From Streptomyces musisoli (GTDB lineage Bacteria; Actinomycetota; Actinomycetes; Streptomycetales; Streptomycetaceae), in NCBI RefSeq assembly GCF_016741855.1, contig NZ_JAERRH010000006.1, forward strand, positions 372,001 to 436,000: a DNA stretch of 64,000 bases. Direction: 5' to 3'. The position numbers and the translations under genes were made by a program. Position 1 is the first letter of the stretch; every line of letters begins with the position of its first letter. Below the pieces are notes generated by a model. The model did no database searches and was not told where the DNA came from. It saw only the letters and a list, made by a program, of their open reading frames with translations. Of the stretch, positions 38,786-47,111 are shown piece by piece.

Positions 38786-39823
38786 TCAGCCGAAGACGAT
38801 GCAGGAGGCTGCGGTGACCCGCACGGAGCCGTCGTAGCGGGGAGTGCCCGTCGTCTCGTCCACGGCGAACCAGGTCACGTCGCCGGAGCGCTCGTTGGCC
38901 GCGTAGAGGAAGCCGCTGTGCTCGGCCAGGGCGCGGGGCCAGCGTCCGCCGCAGGGCACCGTGGCGGTCAGCCGGAGCCCGTCCGCCTCGACGGCGAGGG
39001 CCGACAGGACGTCCTCGCCGCGGGTCGCCGTCCACACGAAACGGCCGTCGGGCGAGACCACGATCCCCGAGGGGTAGGCGTCGCCTGCGGGTGCGTCCCG
39101 CAGCACGGGGACCTCGGTCAGCGGCTTCAGCGAGCCGCCCGCGGCGTCCCAGCGGCACACCGTCACCGTGGGGGTCAGCTCGTTGACCACGTAGGCGTGC
39201 TCGCCGTCCGGGTGGAAGGCCAGGTGGCGCGGGCCGGAGCCGGGGCGCAGGGCGATCTCGCGGTGCACGGCGGGGGTGCCGCCGGCGAGGGTGCAGACGC
39301 GGACCGAGTCCGTCCCGAGGTCGACGCTGACGGCCCAGCGGCCGCTGGGGTCGGGCTGTACCTGGTGGGCGTGCGGGCCGCGCTGGCGCCGGTCGTGGGG
39401 TCCGGAGCCGTTGTGCTGGAGCCTGCCTGAGGGCGCGCCGGCGAGCGTGCCGTCGGGGCGCAGGGGTACGGCGGTGACGCTGCCGCAGCCGTAGTTGGCG
39501 GTGAGGAGGTGTCCGTCGTGCAGGCTGAGGTGGGTGGGGCCGCTGCCGTCCACCGGTACCGGCGCGCCGGCGGGTTCCGGCCGGTCGCCGGTGACGCGGT
39601 AGGCGGCGACGGCACCCTCGGCCGTCTCGCTGACCGCGTAGAGCGTGCGCCCGTCCGACGAGAGGGCCAGGTAGGAGGGGTCGGGGACGTCCTTGACGGC
39701 GGACACGAGGGTGAGGGCCCCACTGCCCGGTGCGACCTCCGCGGTCACCAGCCCGGGGCCGCCCGCCGCCGTGAACGATCCGATGAACGCCCGGTGCCTG
39801 CCCGCCGTGCCGTCCTGTGCCAC
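38786..39823 (-). CDS. Lactonase family (6-phosphogluconolactonase-like) beta-propeller
   Basis: A 345-residue seven-blade propeller of the YbhE/Pgl lactonase family. Marks are AFIGSFT at the N-terminus, DPSYLALSSDGRTLYAVSE, GPTHLSLHDGHLLTANYGCGSVTAVPL, HAHQVQPDPSGRWAVSVDLGTDSV, GPRHLAFHPDGEHAYVVNEL and YPSGIVVSPDGRFVWTATRGED. These repeated DGR blades and the HAHQ motif fit the family well. It probably hydrolyses a sugar lactone; the exact substrate is unknown. No signal peptide. The GTG at 39823 has GAGGGGACAGC upstream. Confidence 0.88.
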   Translation of the reverse strand: MAQDGTAGRHRAFIGSFTAAGGPGLVTAEVAPGSGALTLVSAVKDVPDPSYLALSSDGRTLYAVSETAEGAVAAYRVTGDRPEPAGAPVPVDGSGPTHLSLHDGHLLTANYGCGSVTAVPLRPDGTLAGAPSGRLQHNGSGPHDRRQRGPHAHQVQPDPSGRWAVSVDLGTDSVRVCTLAGGTPAVHREIALRPGSGPRHLAFHPDGEHAYVVNELTPTVTVCRWDAAGGSLKPLTEVPVLRDAPAGDAYPSGIVVSPDGRFVWTATRGEDVLSALAVEADGLRLTATVPCGGRWPRALAEHSGFLYAANERSGDVTWFAVDETTGTPRYDGSVRVTAASCIVFG

Positions 39824-39953
39824 CGCTGTCCCCTCTCGGTCGAGCCAGTCGAGCCGGCCGAGCCGGTCCGGGGCTGACGGTAGCAGTCGATCAGCTCCGG
39901 TCTAGACCAAGAGGGCAGGGTGAGAGGCCGGTTCGCGCGGGGCGCCCCGTGGT

Positions 39954-40119
39954 GTCCCGTGGCCGCTCAGGCACCGGCCAACCGCGAGCCGGACGGCCTG
40001 CGCAGGGGCTCCGCCAGGTCGGCGAGGACGCGGGGCGTCCCGTGGCCGCTCAGGCGCCGACCAGCCGCGAGCCGGACGGCGTGCGCAGGGGCTCCGCCAG
40101 GTCGGCGAGGGCGCGCTCC
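39954..40119. repeat. Two tandem 83-base copies at the 3' end of the FUSC gene
   Basis: The segment 40037-40119, which holds the last 23 codons of the FUSC gene and its stop, is repeated at 39954-40036 with roughly nine of ten bases identical. The outer copy can still be read as LADLAEPLRRPSGSRLAGA with a stop at 39967, against LADLAEPLRTPSGSRLVGA in the gene. It is a tandem duplication that has begun to diverge. Confidence 0.88.
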
Positions 40120-41540
40120 AGACCGTGCAGATGGGCCAGAGCGGGTTCGGCGGGCGATTCGGCGGGGCGCTGGACGGGTTCCGCGCGGCCGGCGGTGAGG
40201 GCCTCCACGGCGGCCTCCACACGCCAGCAGGCGGCGGCGAGCCGGGCGTCGTGGGAGGCCTCGGGGTCGGCGGCGACCGTGACCAGTCCCCGGATCTCGC
40301 GGGCGCAGTCGTCGAGGAGCGCCAGGACCCGGCGGGCCCGCGCCTTCCGTGCCGGCCTGGGGTTCAGCGGGTGCACCAGCGGGGCCACGGACAGCCGTAC
40401 CCGGCCGAGCAGCTGCTCCAGTTCCGCGACGCGGGGTGCGGGGTCGGCCGTGGCGGAGCCGGCGAGGCGGGCCGCGGCCTCGGCGGTGCACTCGTGCACG
40501 CAGCGCAGGGCCCGCTGGATCCAGGCGTCGGTGGTGGCGTGCGTGGTGACCGGCAGCACGACCGCGACGGCGAGCGCGGCGCCCAGCGCGCCGACGCCGG
40601 TCTCCGCGAGGCGCAGGGCGAGCAGCCCGGGGCTGAGCACGCCGAGGAGGCCGTAGAGGGACTCGGCGAGGACGGTCACCCAGAGCATCATCCACGTGTA
40701 GGAGACGGCGGCCGTGTAGAAGATGCCGAAGACGGCGGCCGCGACGAGGACGGCCGTCGGGACCGGGGCACCGTCCACGGGCACGGCGACGAGGAAGCCC
40801 AGGCAGACGCCGATCACCGTGCCGAGGACCCGGCGGAAGCCGCGGACCAGCGTCTCGCCCCGCGAGGTGGTGTTGACGAAGATCCACCAGGTGGCGCCGA
40901 CGGCCCAGTACCAGCGCTGCCCCGACACCAGCTGGCCCACGACGAGCGCGAAGGCCGCGCCCGAGGTCGCCTGGACGGCCTGCCGCGTGGTCACCCGGGC
41001 CAGTCCGGTCCCGGCGGGCGGGGCGGGTGCGGCGGCCGGGGGCAGCCGGCGCTCGTAGCACCAGACGCCGAACCGCACGGCGGCCGCGGTGAGCACGGAC
41101 AGCAGGACGGCGGCATACAGCTCGGGCAGCTGGGCCGCAGTGGCGTGCAGGAACTGGGCCACGAAGAAGGTCATGAAGGCGAACACGCCGAGGCTGTGCC
41201 CGCGCGGACCCCACCGCCGGGCGTACACGCCGGCTCCGACGACGGCCAGGAAGGCGAAGTCACGGGCGACGGGGACGTCGTGCAGCTCGGCCGCGACGGC
41301 GAGCACCGGCACGCCCACGACGGGCAGCAGGGCGGTGGTGACCGCCTGGCCGCGCACGGTCGGATCGGTCACGGTGAACAGGGCGAGCAGGGCGGCGAGA
41401 CCGCCGGTGACCGCACCGGCGAGGGAGTGACCGGCGAGTCCGCACACCACGACCGCCAGCCCGATGCCGAGGACGGCCCGCGCGGCGAAGCGCAACCGCG
41501 CCCGGCCCGGGTCCGGAGCCACGAACATCCTCTTCAGCAC
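40050..41540 (-). CDS. FUSC family aromatic acid exporter-like membrane protein
   Basis: A 496-residue inner-membrane protein with two sets of spans (about residues 15-170 and 220-360) and a soluble helical tail. FUSC marks are RAVLGIGLAVVVCGLAGHSLAGAVTGGLAALLAL in the first half and QAVQATSGAAFALVVGQLVSGQRWYWAVGATWWIFVNTTSRGETLVRGFRRVLGTVIGV in the second. Relatives export hydroxylated aromatic acids or drugs. The GTG at 41540 is chosen because GGGAGGG lies five bases upstream; relatives also begin MLKR. It is divergent from an Lrp-type regulator. Its 3' end carries a tandem 83-base duplication. Confidence 0.87.
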   Translation of the reverse strand: MLKRMFVAPDPGRARLRFAARAVLGIGLAVVVCGLAGHSLAGAVTGGLAALLALFTVTDPTVRGQAVTTALLPVVGVPVLAVAAELHDVPVARDFAFLAVVGAGVYARRWGPRGHSLGVFAFMTFFVAQFLHATAAQLPELYAAVLLSVLTAAAVRFGVWCYERRLPPAAAPAPPAGTGLARVTTRQAVQATSGAAFALVVGQLVSGQRWYWAVGATWWIFVNTTSRGETLVRGFRRVLGTVIGVCLGFLVAVPVDGAPVPTAVLVAAAVFGIFYTAAVSYTWMMLWVTVLAESLYGLLGVLSPGLLALRLAETGVGALGAALAVAVVLPVTTHATTDAWIQRALRCVHECTAEAAARLAGSATADPAPRVAELEQLLGRVRLSVAPLVHPLNPRPARKARARRVLALLDDCAREIRGLVTVAADPEASHDARLAAACWRVEAAVEALTAGRAEPVQRPAESPAEPALAHLHGLERALADLAEPLRTPSGSRLVGA

Positions 41541-41659
41541 TGCTGCCCTCCCCTGGGAAAAACCGGCACAGAAAAGGCGCCGCGGGATCCGCAGCGCCAT
41601 CGACACGTCCATGAGAGCATCACCGGGGGCAGTGGCTCAAGTCGAGCCCGATTCACTGA

Positions 41660-41760
41660 GCCATTGGTTCATGATCCTCCGCTTCCGCAGATCCACCGGA
41701 ATGCCAACGGTCCAGGTCGGACGGCACGAGCAGGGGCGGGAGGCCTGGGCCATTGGTACA
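41660..41760. promoter_or_regulatory. Direct repeats GCCATTGGTWCA in the FUSC/Lrp divergent gap
   Basis: GCCATTGGTTCA (41660-41671) and GCCATTGGTACA (41749-41760) are identical at 11 of 12 positions and lie 89 bases apart, about 8.5 helical turns. The second overlaps TACAGT (41757-41762), a likely -10 box of the Lrp gene. Paired distant sites suit an oligomeric Lrp-type regulator. Confidence 0.5.
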
Positions 41761-41770
41761 GTCGGACATC

Positions 41771-42247
41771 ATGACCGTGGACGAACTCGACACCCGCATC
41801 CTGCGGCTGCTCCTGGAGCAGCCGCGCACCAGCGTGCGCGAGTACGCCCGCATCCTCGGCGTGGCCCGCGGCACGCTCCAGGCACGGCTGGACCGGATGG
41901 AACGGGACGGGGTGATCACCGGCACCGGCCCCTCCCTCTCCCCCGCCGCGCTGGGACACCCGGTCCTCGCCTTCGTGCACATCGAGGTCACACAGGGCCA
42001 CCTGGACGACGTGGGGGACGCGCTGGCCGCCGTACCGGAGATCGTGGAGGCCTTCTCGATCACCGGTGGCGGGGATCTGCTCGCCCGGGTGGTGGGCCGG
42101 GACAACGCGCACCTGGAGGACGTGATCCAGAAGCTGATCAGCCTCCCGGGCGTGGTGCGCACCCGCACCGAGGTGGCGCTGCGCGAGCGCGTCCCGCACC
42201 GGCTGCTGCCCCTGGTGGAGTCGGTCGGCCGGTCGGCCCGCGCCTGA
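41771..42247 (+). CDS. Lrp/AsnC family transcriptional regulator
   Basis: A 158-residue regulator. The N-terminal helix-turn-helix is VDELDTRILRLLLEQPRTSVREYARILGVARGTLQARLDRMERDGVITG, and the C-terminal ligand-binding (RAM) domain has LAFVHIEVTQGHLDDVGDALAAVPEIVEAFSITGGGDLLARVVG. The ATG at 41771 gives the usual N-terminus; it has no strong ribosome site, so the mRNA may have a very short leader. It is divergent from the FUSC exporter, its likely target. The HAD phosphatase gene begins 15 bases after its stop. Confidence 0.9.
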   Translation: MTVDELDTRILRLLLEQPRTSVREYARILGVARGTLQARLDRMERDGVITGTGPSLSPAALGHPVLAFVHIEVTQGHLDDVGDALAAVPEIVEAFSITGGGDLLARVVGRDNAHLEDVIQKLISLPGVVRTRTEVALRERVPHRLLPLVESVGRSARA

Positions 42248-42262
42248 CGCATCCTGGACGCC

Positions 42263-42952
42263 ATGAGCGATCTTGGCACCCTCGCGGTCGTCTTCGATCT
42301 CGACGGAACGCTGGTGGACAGCGAGCCGAACTACTACGAGGCGAGCCGGCGGACCCTGGCCGAGCACGGCGTCCCCGACTTCACCTGGGCGGACCACGAG
42401 AGCTACGTCGGGGTCAGCACCCGGGAGACGGTGACGATCTGGCGGGAGCGCTACGGTCTGCGCGCCCCGGTGACCGAGCTGCTGGCGGCGACGAACCGCC
42501 GCTACCTCGACCTGGCCCGCGCCCACACGCCCGCGTACCCGGAGATGCGCGCGTTCGTGGAGCTGCTGGCCGCCGAGCACGTGCCGATGGCGGTGGCCTC
42601 GGGCTCCTCCCCGCAGGCCATCGAGGTGATCCTGGGAGGCACCGGCCTGGACGCCTTCCTGCGCACGGTGGTCTCGTCCGACGAGGTGTCCCGGGGCAAG
42701 CCCGCCCCGGACGTCTTCCTGGAGGCGGCCCGCAGGCTCGGCGCGGCCCCGGCCGACTGCGTGGTCCTGGAGGACGCGGCCCCCGGCGCGGCCGCGGCCC
42801 ATGCCGCCGGGATGCGCTGCATCGCCGTCCCCTACGTCCCCGCCCAGGCCGACGCTCCCGGCTTCGCCACCGCCGACCTGCTGCTGCGGGGCGGACAGAC
42901 GGAGTTCACGGCCCGGTCGGCGTACGCCTGGCTGCGGGACACGGCCCGCTGA
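42263..42952 (+). CDS. HAD-IA phosphatase, beta-phosphoglucomutase-like
   Basis: A 229-residue HAD enzyme with a four-helix cap. Motif I is VVFDLDGTLVDSEPNYYEAS (both Asp present), motif II VASGSSP, motif III SRGKPAPDVFLEAA with Lys, and motif IV VLEDAAPGAAAAHAAGM. DSEPN after motif I and the ASGSS motif are typical of the beta-phosphoglucomutase and sugar-phosphatase group. The substrate is probably a phosphorylated sugar. It lies 15 bases after the Lrp gene and is likely cotranscribed with it. A repeat array follows the stop. Confidence 0.88.
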   Translation: MSDLGTLAVVFDLDGTLVDSEPNYYEASRRTLAEHGVPDFTWADHESYVGVSTRETVTIWRERYGLRAPVTELLAATNRRYLDLARAHTPAYPEMRAFVELLAAEHVPMAVASGSSPQAIEVILGGTGLDAFLRTVVSSDEVSRGKPAPDVFLEAARRLGAAPADCVVLEDAAPGAAAAHAAGMRCIAVPYVPAQADAPGFATADLLLRGGQTEFTARSAYAWLRDTAR

Positions 42953-43394
42953 ACCACTCCGGTGCCGGGTGCGCGACGCCGTGGACACCTGGATGGCCGA
43001 AGGACGGCTCGTGCGGGAGAACGGCGCCGTGGTGGTGCGAACGCCACCGAAGACTTGCCGCGCGGAGTGAGCGTACAGAACTGGTGCCGCGCGGCCTGAG
43101 CACCAGGGCACCAAGCGGCGTCCTGCGTGGTCTGAGCGTCACGGCGCCGAGAAAGTCCTGCGCGCGTGAGTGCCACGGTGCGGAAGACGTCCCGCGCTGC
43201 GTGAGCGCCACGGCACGGAAGACGTCCCGTGCTGCGTGAGCCAAGGCACGGAAGAGGCCCCGTACGGCGCGACCGGCACGGCGCGGAAGAGGTACGCGCG
43301 GCCTGAGTGCCACGGGCTGACGAGGCGGCGCGCCCCGGCGTGACTCGCGGTGGCTCCGGGTGCGCGACGGGCGACGGCTGCATAGCGTGACCCC
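42953..43394. repeat. Intergenic array of about eight degenerate 35-base units
   Basis: This 442-base gap between the HAD and MFS genes holds no supportable gene. From about 43069 to 43346 a unit of 33-37 bases recurs about eight times; the best copies open GAGYGCCACGGYGCGGAAG and end CCCGCGCTGCGT. The two closest copies start at about 43167 and 43202. Identity falls off on both sides. The remaining sequence before the MFS start shows nothing else. Confidence 0.8.
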
Positions 43395-44894
43395 ATGAGC
43401 ACAGAACAGGCCCGGACCGCCCCCGACGAGCGGCGGTGGAAGGCGCTCGGGGTCTGTCTGGCAGCGGGTTTCATCTCGCTCCTCGACACCTCGATCGTGA
43501 ACGTGGCGCTGCCCTCCCTGGAACACGGGCTGGGGGCCTCGGATGCGGTCCAGTCGTGGGTCGTCTCCGGATACGCCCTGACCTTCGGGCTCGCGCTGGT
43601 CCCGGCGGGCCGGCTGGGCGACATGCGCGGTCGGCGGCAGGCCTTCCTGATCGGTCTCGCCCTGTTCACGGTGGCCTCGTTGGCCTGCGGGCTGGCGGCG
43701 AGCCCCACCTGGCTGGTGCTGTTCCGGCTGATCCAGGGCACGGCGGCGGGCCTGGTCGCCCCGCAGACCTCGGGGCTGATCCAGCAGATGTTCCAGGGCG
43801 CCGAACGTGCCAAGGCCTTCGGTGTGCTCGGAACGGTCATCGGCGTCTCGACGGCGGCGGGCCCGCTGGTGGGGGGCCTGCTGATCGACGCGGTCGGCAC
43901 CGACGACGGCTGGCGCTGGGTGTTCTTCGTCAATCTGCCGATCGGGGTGGCCGCCTTCATCGCGGGGCTCCGGCTGCTGCCGCGTCTGCCCGCGGCGGGC
44001 AGGCACGAGGAGTTCGACCTGTTCGGGGTGCTGCTCCTCGGCTCGGGCGTGTTCGCGCTCATGCTCCCCCTGGTGCAGGAGCAGCAGTGGACCGGCCGCG
44101 AGAAGTGGGCGCTGCTGCCGGTGGCCCTGGTGCTGCTGGGCGCGTTCTGGGCCTGGGAGAAACGGCAGGCGGCGCTGGGACGCGCTCCGCTGGTGGACCT
44201 GGCGCTGTTCTCCCTGCGCTCCTTCACGCTCGGCGCGCTGATCAGCCTCACCTACTTCGCGGGCTTCACCACCGTCTTCTTCCTCTACGCCCTGTACCTG
44301 CAGAACGGCTTGGGGTACAGCGCGCTGGCCTCCGGGCTCACGGTGCTGCCCTTCGCGGTGGCCTCCGCGATCGGGGCCGCCGTGGGGGGCCGCCTGGTGG
44401 TGCGGTTCGGCCGCAAGCTCGTCGTCATCGGGCTGGGCGGCGTGGCCCTGGGACTGCTCGGGGTGGTGGCGGCCGTGGAACTGGCGCCCGGGCCGAATCT
44501 CGGCTGGGCGTCGGCGCTGCCGCTGCTCGTCGGAGGCATCGGATCCGGCATGACGGTCTCCCCGAACACCACCCTCACCCTCACCCGGGTGCCCGTGAAC
44601 CGTGCGGGAGCGGCCGGGGGCGTCCTTCAGACGGGTCAGCGCGTCGGCTCGGCCGCCGGGATCGCGGTGGTGGGCTCGGTGTACTTCGCCCACCTCGCCA
44701 ATCACGGAAGCACCGATACGGCGATGCAGTACGGGCTGCTCTCCTCGGTGGGCATCATCCTGGTCGCGCTCGCGCTGGCGGTCGCCGATCTGCGGGACCG
44801 CGAGGTGCGGCCCGAACCGGAGACGGCGGGAGAGCCGCTCGGGCGGGGCCGGGAAGAGGACGGCGCGCCGGAAGGAGTGCGGCCCGGCCCGTGA
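43395..44894 (+). CDS. MFS drug-proton antiporter, 14-span DHA2 (EmrB/QacA) type
   Basis: A 499-residue transporter with about 14 membrane spans. The first span region LGVCLAAGFISLLDTSIVNVALPSLEHGLG carries the DHA2 motif LDxTIVNVALP (here LDTSIVNVALP); motif A is PAGRLGDMRGRRQAFLIGL, motif B LVLFRLIQGTAAGLVAPQ and the antiporter motif C GVLGTVIGVSTAAGPLVGG. It should export drugs or metabolites with protons. The C-terminal tail is charged. No ribosome site is obvious before the ATG. No regulator is adjacent on its own side; the next gene is convergent. Confidence 0.92.
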   Translation: MSTEQARTAPDERRWKALGVCLAAGFISLLDTSIVNVALPSLEHGLGASDAVQSWVVSGYALTFGLALVPAGRLGDMRGRRQAFLIGLALFTVASLACGLAASPTWLVLFRLIQGTAAGLVAPQTSGLIQQMFQGAERAKAFGVLGTVIGVSTAAGPLVGGLLIDAVGTDDGWRWVFFVNLPIGVAAFIAGLRLLPRLPAAGRHEEFDLFGVLLLGSGVFALMLPLVQEQQWTGREKWALLPVALVLLGAFWAWEKRQAALGRAPLVDLALFSLRSFTLGALISLTYFAGFTTVFFLYALYLQNGLGYSALASGLTVLPFAVASAIGAAVGGRLVVRFGRKLVVIGLGGVALGLLGVVAAVELAPGPNLGWASALPLLVGGIGSGMTVSPNTTLTLTRVPVNRAGAAGGVLQTGQRVGSAAGIAVVGSVYFAHLANHGSTDTAMQYGLLSSVGIILVALALAVADLRDREVRPEPETAGEPLGRGREEDGAPEGVRPGP

Positions 44895-44903
44895 GAGCCG
44901 GCC

Positions 44904-45066
44904 GGCCACTCGCCCCCACGCCCACCGGCGCGGCTCCCCCGCCTGGCCGCTCGCCTCACGCCCGCGGGCGCGGCTTCCCTCGCCCGACCATCGCCTCACG
45001 ACCGCCGGCGCGACTCACCTCGCCCGGCCGCTCGGCTCACGACCGCCGGCGCGGCTTCCCCCGCTT
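44904..45066. repeat. Four tandem 41-base repeats running into a gene's 3' end
   Basis: Units at 44904-44944, 44945-44985, 44986-45025 and 45026-45066 share GGCCGCTCGCCTCACG at one end and GGCGCGGCTTCCC near the other. Three are 41 bases, one is 40. The last unit covers the stop and final codons (GKPRRRS) of the convergent LysR-like gene, so the array meets coding sequence. Confidence 0.88.
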
Positions 45067-45822
45067 GGCCGGCTTGCCGCCGCCCGTGCGGCTCCCCGGT
45101 TTCGCGGAGGACCTCGTCGACGACCTGCCCTGCGACTTGCCGGCCGGTGTCTGCCGGGTGCCGCCCCGGTCGGAGCGCCTGCCCTTGTCGTCGGCCGCGG
45201 GCTTCGCCGCCGTACGGCCCCGGGTGCTGTTGACGGTGCGTCCGCGGACGATGCCGATGAAGTCCTCCACCAGGTCGGTGGTGGCCTCCTCCGGCCAGGA
45301 CAGGGCGACGCTCGACTGCGGTGCGTCGACTACCGGGCGGTAGGTGAGGTCCCGGCGGTGGTAGAGGCGGGCCAGCGACTGCGGTACGACCAGCAGGCCG
45401 ACGTTCGCCGCCACCAGCTCGATGGCGTCCGGCGTCGTCACGGGGCGCTCGAAGGCCGCTTCGCCCGGCGGGGCGTCCCAGTCGAAGACGTCGTCCAGGG
45501 GGTGGAAGAGCACCTCGTCGGCGAGGTCGGCCAGGGTCACCTCGTCCGCGGCCGTGATCAGGTGGTCCTTGGGGACCACCACCACCGAGGTCTCGGTGTA
45601 CAGCGGGATCGCGCTGAAGAACGTGCGGTCGACCGGCAGCCGGACGATGCCCGCGTCGGCCTCGCCCGCCCGCAGCACCTCGGGCGCCTCGGTGGCCGGG
45701 ACCTGGACGAGGGTGAGCGGGACGTCCGGCAGACGCTCGTTCCAGATCTTCACCCACTTGGCGGGCGTCACGCCGGGAACGTACGCGAGCCGGAACGACG
45801 GTGATTCCTCCGAGCCTGTCAC
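45037..45822 (-). CDS. LysR-type effector-binding domain without a DNA-binding domain
   Basis: A 261-residue protein. Residues 10-195 are a LysR substrate-binding domain (FRLAYVPGVTPAKWVKIWNERLPDVPLTLVQ, LRAGEADAGIVRLPV, LYTETSVVVVPKDHLI, VAANVGLLVVPQSLARLYHRRDLTYRPV), but the usual 80-residue helix-turn-helix is missing. Instead there is a strongly basic, disordered tail (about 200-261; GRTVNSTRGRTAAKP..., GKPAKRGKPRRRS) that could bind nucleic acid. The start is a GTG at 45822 with weak signals. It is divergent from DUF5997 with 82 bases between starts, a pairing I recall from other Streptomyces. Confidence 0.82.
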   Translation of the reverse strand: MTGSEESPSFRLAYVPGVTPAKWVKIWNERLPDVPLTLVQVPATEAPEVLRAGEADAGIVRLPVDRTFFSAIPLYTETSVVVVPKDHLITAADEVTLADLADEVLFHPLDDVFDWDAPPGEAAFERPVTTPDAIELVAANVGLLVVPQSLARLYHRRDLTYRPVVDAPQSSVALSWPEEATTDLVEDFIGIVRGRTVNSTRGRTAAKPAADDKGRRSDRGGTRQTPAGKSQGRSSTRSSAKPGSRTGGGKPAKRGKPRRRS

Positions 45823-45904
45823 CAGGCCAGATTACCGGCAGCGGGCAGGCCGCCCGCACCGGCGGTGGTCGGCGCCCCCGCACTCGGCCGATACCCTTGG
45901 CGTC

Positions 45905-46306
45905 ATGAAGTCGCAGCAGAGCACCCAGACGATGAAGCCCGCGACCGCGGCGAAGAAGCTGGGTGTGTACCTCCCCGCCACTCCCGCCTCCTTCCAGGAG
46001 GGTGCGGTCACGCGCGCCGAGCTCAACGAGCTCCAGGCCAACCCGCCGGAGTGGCTGCGCGAGCTGCGGAGCAAGGGCCCCCACCCGCGTCCGGTGGTGG
46101 CCGCCAAGCTGGGCGTGTCCATCGCGGGTCTCGCCCGGGGCGGCGTCACCGAGGCGCTGACCACGGAGCAGATCGAGGCGCTCAAGCAGGAGCGGCCCGA
46201 GTGGCTGGAGAAGGAGCGCGCCACCCAGGCCGAGGTCCGCAAGGAGGCCGTGCGGCTGAAGAACCTGAAGAAGGAGAAGGAGGAGGGCGGCGCCACGCGC
46301 GGCTGA
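45905..46306 (+). CDS. DUF5997 family protein
   Basis: A 133-residue protein that I place in DUF5997, an actinobacterial family of unknown function. It is highly charged and helical: TMKPATAAKKLGVYLPATPASFQEGAVTRAELNELQANPPEWLREL, then VVAAKLGVSIAGLARGGV, which looks like a small helix-turn-helix, and a Lys/Glu-rich C-terminal helix (KEAVRLKNLKKEKEEGG). A DNA-binding role is possible. It is divergent from the HTH-less LysR-like gene, so the two may supply the missing halves of one regulator; that is inference. Confidence 0.8.
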   Translation: MKSQQSTQTMKPATAAKKLGVYLPATPASFQEGAVTRAELNELQANPPEWLRELRSKGPHPRPVVAAKLGVSIAGLARGGVTEALTTEQIEALKQERPEWLEKERATQAEVRKEAVRLKNLKKEKEEGGATRG

Positions 46307-46329
46307 CCCTTCCGCCCGTCCCGGATACC

Positions 46330-46435
46330 CGCCCGGTGCGCCCGGCCGACTTCCTCTCGTCCCGGCTCACCGCCCGGTGCGCCCGGCCGACCATCCGCAC
46401 CCCGCCTGACTTTCCCGCCCGGCGCGCCCGGCCGG
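46330..46435. repeat. Three 20/21-base repeats in a convergent gap
   Basis: CGCCCGGTGCGCCCGGCCGA occurs at 46330-46349 and 46371-46390, and a close copy at 46416-46435, spaced 41 and 45 bases. They fill the gap between the DUF5997 stop and the YjbQ stop. Confidence 0.85.
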
Positions 46436-46461
46436 GAGAGACCGGCGGGGCGCGGGACGGT

Positions 46462-46884
46462 TCAGCCGAGGAAGCTCAGGCGTACCCGGCGGTCGGGGTT
46501 GTCCTTGTTGGTGTCCACCAGGCACACCGACTGCCAGGTGCCCAGCTCCAGACGTCCGCCGATCACGGGGAGCGTCGCGTGCGGCGGGACGACGGCGGGC
46601 AGGACGTGGTCGCGGCCGTGGCCGGGACTGCCGTGCCGGTGCTGCCAGCGGTCGTCGGCGGGCAGCAGGGTGTGCAGGGTCGCGAGCAGGTCGTCGTCGC
46701 TGCCCGAACCCGTCTCGATGATCGCGATCCCGGCGGTGGCGTGCGGGACGAAGACGTTGAGCAGGCCGTCTCGGCCGGCCGCCGCCTCTCGCAGGAACTC
46801 CTCGCAGTCGGCGGTCAGGTCGACGACCCGCTCCCGGGAGCCGGTGGAGACGTGCAGCATGCGCGTGGTGAAGGCATCGGACAT
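46462..46884 (-). CDS. YjbQ family protein (secondary thiamine-phosphate synthase type)
   Basis: A 140-residue UPF0047/YjbQ fold. Diagnostic parts are RVVDLTADCEEFLREA, GLLNVFVPHATAGIAIIETGSGSDDDLLATLHTLLP, HGRDHVLPAVVPPHATLPVIGGRLELGTWQSVCLVDTN. The conserved His and Asp residues of the family are all present. YjbQ proteins show weak thiamine phosphate synthase activity, and their main role is unclear. The ATG at 46884 has AGGATGGGGG just upstream. It is divergent from the FAD monooxygenase gene across 227 bases in which I see no strong signals. Confidence 0.88.
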   Translation of the reverse strand: MSDAFTTRMLHVSTGSRERVVDLTADCEEFLREAAAGRDGLLNVFVPHATAGIAIIETGSGSDDDLLATLHTLLPADDRWQHRHGSPGHGRDHVLPAVVPPHATLPVIGGRLELGTWQSVCLVDTNKDNPDRRVRLSFLG

Positions 46885-47111
46885 GCCCCCATCCTGACCC
46901 ATACGCCGGTTTTCACACCCGGCGGCGCCACCATTCCCGGTCCGTGTGACCCGTCCCGGCCGGACGTCGTCGGTCTGCGTGCACCCGACCGTGCACTGCG
47001 GCCTGTTGGTCCTCCCTCGGTCCCTCGCGTCACGGACTCCGCCGCCGTGGGCAAGCGCCGGGCCGGCGAGCTGCCGGGAAGATCCGCGCGCGGCTGCCTG
47101 TTGGGAGGGAC

